From positions 19,676,001-19,740,000 of the forward strand of contig OZ038530.1 of the NCBI GenBank assembly GCA_964036665.1: 64,000 nt of DNA, written 5' to 3'. Position 1 is the stretch's first letter. Every line of letters begins with the position of its first letter. A model generated the notes under the pieces. The model worked only from the letters and a program-made list of their open reading frames with translations. It searched no databases and was not told the DNA's origin. Shown one piece after another: positions 58,169 to 64,000 of this stretch. Source of the stretch: Gordius sp. MW1. Lineage: Eukaryota > Nematomorpha > Gordioida > Gordea > Gordiidae. The position numbers and the translations under genes were made by a program.

Positions 58169-58427
58169 TCATAAAGGGTATACAGTAGGCTTTTATTTGC
58201 CTTGCCTACTTGTTTGTTCAGCCAATAATTATACTAGAATTACAGCTTTAATATGTTAAATCGTCTAATCTAGGCTTTGCCTAAAATATGCATATGATCA
58301 TATTTTAAGTGATAAAGCATGACGTTATAAATTGTAATTTGTTTGCTCAAGATTGAGATCACTAAATAGAGTTATACTCATGATAGGAAATAAGGATAAT
58401 CTCAAAGTCAAGATTGGAATTTTATAC

Positions 58428-58627
58428 TGTGGTATTTAATTCACCACTTTAGTAATGTTTAAACTATTGAGTTAGGAGAGTAGAAATTTATTATAACAAC
58501 AGGGAATCAAACAAACATATAAGCGAAACGCGAGCGAATGTTAATAATATGAACCGAGGAAATTGGAGGAAGATAAAAACATATGTGTTTCGTCGACTTG
58601 CTACATTCTCAATGTTCATGTCGCTAC
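58428..58627 (-). repeat. 3' LTR of the Ty3/gypsy element
   Basis: Near-identical to 62666-62866. Begins tgtggtatttaattcaccac on the plus strand and ends gtcgctaca. Confidence 0.92.
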
Positions 58628-58699
58628 AGATATTCTCCCCCTAGATTGTTTGGAGTAACACTAAACGATCGATTAGGTGGACACCATCTCGCCTGTGTA

Positions 58700-60129
58700 T
58701 CACTTGTATTGGCAAAGTCTTTTGGGCCAATGGACATGTCTGCCACTGCGAGTGGTTTTGACTGGTTGTTGTTCCTGCTCTGGTTCTTGTGAAATAGGTT
58801 TCTTGAGGGAGGTTTCTTGATTATGTACCGGTTTCTTGATTTCTACATAAGCGGGCTTCAATCGGTCGAGTGATATGGAGTCCTTTTTTCCATTTTTCTC
58901 GATTATAAAGTACTTTGGTCTACGAAGTAAGACTTTGAAGGGCCCATCGTAGGGTGGGGTGAGTGGTTTGCGGACTGTATCATTTCTGACAAACACTTGC
59001 GGTGTTTCCCACAGGTATCGATTTACCTGTTCTTTTGTTTCTCCAGGGTGGTGTGGCACGGGGTACGGCGACGCCATCATCGCTTCTCTCAACTTTTCGA
59101 CAAATTGATGTACTTGTTCTGCTGATTGTTGCCTTGTTTCTTGTGAGAAATAATCTCCTGGAAGACTTAAGTTAGTCCCGTATAGCACTTCCGCCGGCGT
59201 GCGACTAATGTCTTCCTTGATGGTTGTGCGGATACCTAATAGGACAAAGGGCAGAATTCATTCCATTTTGTGTTTCCTGAGGCTTTTAACGAAGCCTTAA
59301 ACTGCCGGTGGGAACGTTCGACTACCCCGTTCGCGGACGGGTGGTAAGCTGTAGTTTTGATGTGTTCGCATCCTAAAATATTCGCGAACTCTCTAAAAAG
59401 CTGTGACTGAAACTGGGATCCCCTATCTGTAGTAACTGTACTCGGAACCCCATAATTTGCCACCCAGTTCTTGATAAATTTGTCCGCGATAACTTCGGTG
59501 GATGTTTCTTTAAGTGGTATGGCCATGGGCCATCTCGAGAAACGATCAACTGCCGTTAGCATGTGAGTGAACCCGTTGGAGGGTGGTAGTGGTCCTACTA
59601 CATCCAAGTGGACATGAGCGAATCTGGCATCGGGTTGTTTAAAAGTACCTGGTTTCGAAATGGTGTGTCGGTGTACTTTACAACGTTGACATCTTAGGCA
59701 TGTTCTTGCCCAGTTAGTGACGTCCTTGTTGATAGATGGCCAGACTACGCGACTAGTGATGAGCTTTAGGGTGGATCGAACTCCTGGGTGTGATAACGAG
59801 TGAAAATGGTCAAAAAATGTTCTCCTCAGTGCGTCAGGTATGACCGGTCGAGGTTTAGTAGTCGACAAATCGCAAAGGATTTTGTTATCTGACCCTGGGA
59901 TGGGTAATACTTGTAGTTTTAGTGAAGTAGTATCTTCTAAACCTTCCAAAGACTTGTCGTTTTTCTGGTGCTTGCTAATGTCGTCTAATTCTGGCATTTT
60001 TGGAAGATTTACCGCTTCTACTCCTATCCGAGATAGAGCATCTGCTACTGTGTTTCCTTCGCCTTTAATGAAGCGAAAGTGGTATATTGTGAGATTAGGT
60101 CGAGCTGTCGTATCTCTCTCGGAGAGCAC
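58700..60129 (-). mobile_element. Integrase region of the Ty3/gypsy element
   Basis: The HHCC zinc-binding part (SLSHPGVRSTLKLI ... CLRCQRCK) is followed by the catalytic core HLDVVGPLPPSNGFTHMLTA, TTDRGSQFQSQLF and HPSANGVVERSHRQFK. The C-terminal part has PPYDGPFKVLLRRPKYFII, a GPY/F-like module. Fossil. Confidence 0.92.
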
Positions 60130-60149
60130 TTACCAGGCTTAGCGTCAAA

Positions 60150-61567
60150 GGCGTATGTGAGTGGTTTGTGGTCGGTGTACACGGTAAATATTCGGCCTTC
60201 CAGGATGTGTCGAAAATGCTTGATTGCTAGGTAAATGGCGAGAAGCTCACGACCAAATGTACTGTATCGTGATTGTGTTGGCTGAAGTTTGAGAAAAACG
60301 CTATTGGTGTAGTCTCTCCGGCCATTGTTTGTTGTAATACCGCACCGACTGCTGAATTAGAGGCGTCTGTTGTTAGTGTTATTTGGGTTTCTGGACTGGT
60401 ATTCAAAAAATTTAGCTTGGTAAAATTGATTAGAGCGGATTTTGCTGTGTCGAAAGCTTCTTCCTGAAGTTTGTTGAACGCTATGGATTTTTGCGGATTC
60501 TTTAGTATGTCTGTCAACGGATTTAGGGTTTTAGCAATATTGGGCAGAAATCTTTGATAGAAGTTGATCATGCCTAAGAATCTTCGGAGTTGTTTACATG
60601 AAACTGGCGTTGCAAAGTTTTTAATAGCCTCAATCTTCTCTGGTAAAGGAATAATACCTGCGGCCGAAACTTTGTGACCCAGGAACTCTAATTCTCGCAC
60701 TCCAAATTGACATTTCGCAGGGTTGATCCTGAGGTCGTACTTTTGGAGTCGTTGCAAGACGGTCTTTAGATGTACCTCGTGTTCCTCTTCTGATTCGCTT
60801 GCTATTAGTACATCATCGATGTACGCGTAGGCGTAATTCAGTCCTCGCAAAACTTCGTCTATGAATCTTTGGAACGTTTGGGCTGCATTTTTTAGACCAA
60901 ACGGCATCCTCGTGAATTCGTAAAGACCGAATGGTGTCGTCACGGCTGTTTTACAGATGTCGTCCGGCGCTACCGGGATGTGATGGTAGGCTCTAACTAA
61001 ATCCAGCTTGGAAAAAATTGCTTTTCCGTGAAGGTTAGCTGTGAAGTCGTGAATGTGAGGAATTGGGTACCTGTCTGGTACGGTGACTTTGTTCAAGGCT
61101 CTATAATCTCCACACGGACGCCAGTCACCTGATTTTTTAGCAGCCAAATGTATTGGTGCCGCCCAGTTGCTTTTAGATTTCCTTATGATTCCCAGTTCCA
61201 ACATATATTCAAATTCTTTCTTAGCAACATTAAGTTTTTCAGCAGTAAGTCGCCTTGGACGTGCGTATTGTGCCGGCCTTTTTGTTGCTATGTGGTGAAA
61301 GATGTCGTTGGTTGAAGTTTGTTGGGTGAAATTTAAAGAAGTTAGGAGTGATGGAAAGTTGTTGATCACAGATTCCAACTTAGAGTCCTGACTCGAGAGA
61401 GCTATGCGGATTCCTAACGTTTGATGATGGGTGGAAATTCCTTTTGAAGTTACGTGAGTCAGACCATCAATTAATCGCTGGTTTTTGACATCTACGATGA
61501 TGTGTACCGGTGCAAGAGGTCGGCTCCAATGATAGGGGTGTGTACCTCGGCGATCAGAAATAACCAC
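60150..61567 (-). mobile_element. Reverse transcriptase-RNase H region of the Ty3/gypsy element
   Basis: [55 protein letters not shown] and [11 protein letters not shown] (the YxDD box), then the RNase H start [13 protein letters not shown]. Fossil. Confidence 0.93.
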
Positions 61568-61614
61568 TGTATTGGGCGTCTCAGACCTAGATTGATGGAC
61601 AACATCTTTTGTCC

Positions 61615-61863
61615 CTAGGTAGAGATATTGCTATTATTGGCCGCCTGCAATACTGGACCATTTGGTACCTTAGGTGAATTGACGGGTTTTGGAATGATGG
61701 ACACGTCAGCTCCTGTATCAATCAGAAATCTATGTTCTGACGTACGATCAATGATGTAGAATAGGCGACTTGGTTTATGACCGTTTCCGGAAGTCGCCTG
61801 AATGGAAAGGTCAGTTAATTTTTTGACTGGGAGTTTGAGATAAATGCACATGGTTGTGTGCAT
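61615..61863 (-). mobile_element. Aspartic protease region of the Ty3/gypsy element
   Basis: HRFLIDTGADVSIIP shows the retropepsin DTGA active-site motif. Fossil. Confidence 0.85.
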
Positions 61864-61904
61864 TTTTGAGCGTTACCCTTGAACTTGTGGTGATACCAAC
61901 AAAT

Positions 61905-62650
61905 TTATTCCCGACGATGTTTTGATGTTGACCGTGATCTGCTTGAGGATCTCCAAACCTTTTTACTTTGTGGTGGCTGATTGACCAGCTGGTTTACTTT
62001 CAATTCCAACTGTGCGACCATTTTTACCAGTTCCTGGACTTCGTTTGTTTGGCTCATTTGAGGGCTTGCTATGGAAGCTACGCTGTTGGCCGTATATGTC
62101 TCGTAGATTTTGTCTGCCACCTCAGCCAAATGTGCCAGAGCTTTTCTTCTCCTACGCATGTTAAGATACCTGTTACCTCCCTTGGAAGTTTTTGTGTCCA
62201 AAGGGTTTTTAGAATTTTATCACTCATTTGATGTTCCCCGACAAAGCTCTTTAAATGCCTAAGCAATTGGGACGGTGTTTTGTCTCCCAAATATATGTCC
62301 TTGAACAGCTTGTCTATTCTTTTTGCTTCACTCTCACCCATTCTTTTGATTAAGGCTTGCTTTAACACCTCATAAGGGTTTTCATCTGGGATGTTAAGTA
62401 TAAGGTCGGCCACTTCTTCGGCTATCTCAACCGGGAGAGATTCTAAAAGGTAAGCATACTTGACTCTTTGTGATGTGATTTTCCTAGTGGAAAATATTGC
62501 GTCGACCTGAGCTATCCAGATTTGGATGTTTCTGAGGTGAAATGTAGGTAGCTTGATGTATACTGGTGAGGTGTTTGCCGTGTTGGGAGTGTTGGATGCT
62601 GTCTCATTGTAGAGAGTTGAATTGTCAGACGATTGTGTATCCATATCACG
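61905..62650 (-). mobile_element. gag region of the Ty3/gypsy element
   Basis: It lies directly downstream of the primer site. YIKLPTFHLRNIQIWIAQVD and LLRHLKSFVGEH are typical of metazoan gypsy Gag; the end is Ser/Arg-rich. Fossil. Confidence 0.82.
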
Positions 62651-62665
62651 TCGGACGGTCACCAA

Positions 62666-62866
62666 TGTGGTATTTAATTTACCACTTTAGTAATGTTTAA
62701 ACTATTGAGTTAGGAGAGTATGAATTTATTATAACAACAGGGAATCAAACCAACATATAAGCGAAACGCGAGCGAATGTTAATAATATGAACCGAGAAAA
62801 TTGGAGGAAGATAAAAACATATGTGTTTCGTCGACTTGCTACATTCTCAATGTTCATGTCGCTACA
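62666..62866 (-). repeat. 5' LTR of the Ty3/gypsy element
   Basis: Pair of 58428-58627. Just inside it the minus strand reads TTGGTGACCGTCCGACG, the expected primer-binding-site position; the tRNA is not identified. Confidence 0.92.
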
Positions 62867-62870
62867 ATAC

Positions 62871-63574
62871 CATCCTTATTTTTATTTATAAGTTTACCAG
62901 GACTTTGAAAGCTATTTACTTTAGCAACTAGAAATAGAACTAGAAATGATTTGTCGAAAATATCAAAAAAACAGAGAAAAATACAATTTATTTCCTAAAG
63001 CCAACTATTTGTATTCTTGATGCAGCAATTATAGTTTGAGAGATACGGGGATTGGAACTAAGGCTGTGCTCTAACCTTAGAATTGGCTATACAATCTCTT
63101 TGATATTAGAAATTATGTGACCTTAGATTATAATATAATTAATTTTCCCAGTGTCGATGGTCACATTTGTTTTTATAAAACTAGCTTAATAAGGAGTATG
63201 CCTTTTTCCTCCTTTCAATAATCCCATCTTTCCCAAAGTCCTTGTGTTTACAGCACAAAGCTCCTAGTCTTAAAAATGCAAATATACCAAACAGAAAAAG
63301 AATAAAAAAGTTAGTCTGCAATGGATACACGGCATAAAAATAAAAGCTTTTTTTATTTTTAAACAGGTGAAAAACTATGTCTAAGGATTAAATACTCAGC
63401 CTAAAAATAAATAAATGTGGATGTTTAGTTATGCTTATGATACATCAAACTGCTGTGCGTGTAAAATCACGATTTTAAGGTCAAATTGATTTTCAACTCG
63501 GCTTGTTAATATTAATCAGCTATAAAAAACGATAAGAATATATTAATAATTGAATAGCTAAGAAACGAACAGAA
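62871..63574. other. AT-rich flank right of the LTR element
   Basis: No exon, RNA gene or repeat end recognised. Confidence 0.45.
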
Positions 63575-63800
63575 AGCCCTTTTGAAAGAATTGGGACGCC
63601 GTATAGCTGCCAATACCCTTGACAATAGGGAAACTTTTTTCAGTAAACAGAAAATCGGAATCATTATTTGTCATTTCAACGCTATCGCAATTTTCGAATG
63701 TTTACCTCGCATATAATTTTTATAGTTTTCTATAGTTTCATTTAATAAAAAATTGATTAAAAAAAAATAAATCAAATGAATGAATGATTTAAAAAAAAAA
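63575..63800 (+). mobile_element. Short 3' tail of the 28-kb LINE family
   Basis: It reads [20 protein letters not shown] then [20 protein letters not shown] on the plus strand. Over the shared part it is almost identical to 27868-28060 on the minus strand, apart from a base change that keeps the frame open here. 5' truncated to about 230 bp, with an A-rich 3' tail. Confidence 0.82.
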
Positions 63801-64000
63801 TTAGAAATTATTATCTTGCAACAATATTTAATTTTTAAAAATCGAAATAAGTATAAAGATTGCGATACTATTATGACTAACGGTTTACTAAAGCGCAATT
63901 TAAATAATAATTTCGCTGTAATTAATGACATCTAGGGGCAATTTTAGATTAGAGACTAATTTGAATAAATATATTAATACTTATCTTGATTAGAATGTGA

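Larger units (their letters stand above)
58428..62866 (-). mobile_element. Ty3/gypsy LTR retrotransposon, broken
   Basis: LTRs of about 200 bp lie at 58428-58627 and 62666-62866, flanked by atac on both sides (58424-58427, 62867-62870). The LTRs start TGTGG, end CTACA and differ at about five sites, so the insertion is fairly young. Order on the minus strand is gag, aspartic protease, reverse transcriptase-RNase H, integrase: the Ty3/gypsy order. All parts are recognisable, but the coding region is split by several breaks (about five), so the copy is a fossil. Confidence 0.93.

Noticed and set aside
59840-60142. 100-residue plus-strand frame
   Set aside because: Antisense of the integrase region of the Ty3/gypsy element.

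Overview
The window is AT-rich animal nuclear DNA. Intron-split genes, many hAT-type DNA transposons, two LINE families, a tRNA-derived SINE and a Ty3/gypsy element point to an invertebrate metazoan; the phylum cannot be fixed from the sequence. No rRNA, functional tRNA, CRISPR array or prokaryotic operon is visible. Short reading frames in the repeat arrays and MITEs are not genes.

Two host genes face each other. The first (+ strand, 4201-22635) is a PTTG1IP-like type I membrane protein. It has a signal peptide, a cysteine-patterned PSI domain, one membrane span, a cytosolic Cys cluster and a charged tail ending in the family's KYG motif. It has seven coding exons plus a second, phase-compatible membrane-span exon (4A). 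Exon 4A would give an isoform that stops right after its Cys cluster. The second gene (- strand, 57065 down to 25686) is the neuropathy target esterase / Swiss-cheese lysophospholipase (PNPLA6/7 family). I traced 33 coding exons whose splice phases all agree: a membrane anchor, three cyclic-nucleotide-binding-like domains and the patatin Ser-Asp hydrolase domain. Only the exon carrying the start Met, and perhaps a short segment after the anchor, are missing.

Layout. 1-4200: LINE scrap, hAT MITE and a composite tandem-repeat cluster. 4201-22635: PTTG1IP-like gene, whose 8.9 kb first intron holds a second, related repeat cluster (5.4-8.2 kb) and a tRNA-His-like SINE head. 22636-25685: intergenic, mostly a hAT element with another hAT nested inside it. 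25686-57065: the PNPLA6-like gene, its introns loaded with hAT MITEs of several families, one 2.1 kb hAT element with transposase remains and a truncated LINE. 57066-58427: 5' flank. 58428-62866: Ty3/gypsy LTR element with near-identical LTRs and a 4-bp target duplication, broken inside. 62871-64000: a short tail of the same LINE family seen at 28 kb.

Most of the sequence is mobile. The main repeats are family A ('catgggcgtagcc' ends, about 19 copies), family B (palindromic 'tagtgttgtaaaaacggctggg' ends, 11 copies), a 'tagagacctgcacggg' hAT family, a 350-bp family with long terminal inverted repeats, and a hairpin-ended family ending in 'aattgcatagcaatta'. Several carry perfect 8-bp target duplications, which is the hAT signature. 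The most interesting points are the duplicated membrane exon of the PTTG1IP-like gene, the acidic insert with a basic RRRGS site in the second CNB-like domain of the esterase, the inverted MITE pair able to fold a long hairpin inside its pre-mRNA, and the hairpin-ended composite repeat with central minisatellites.
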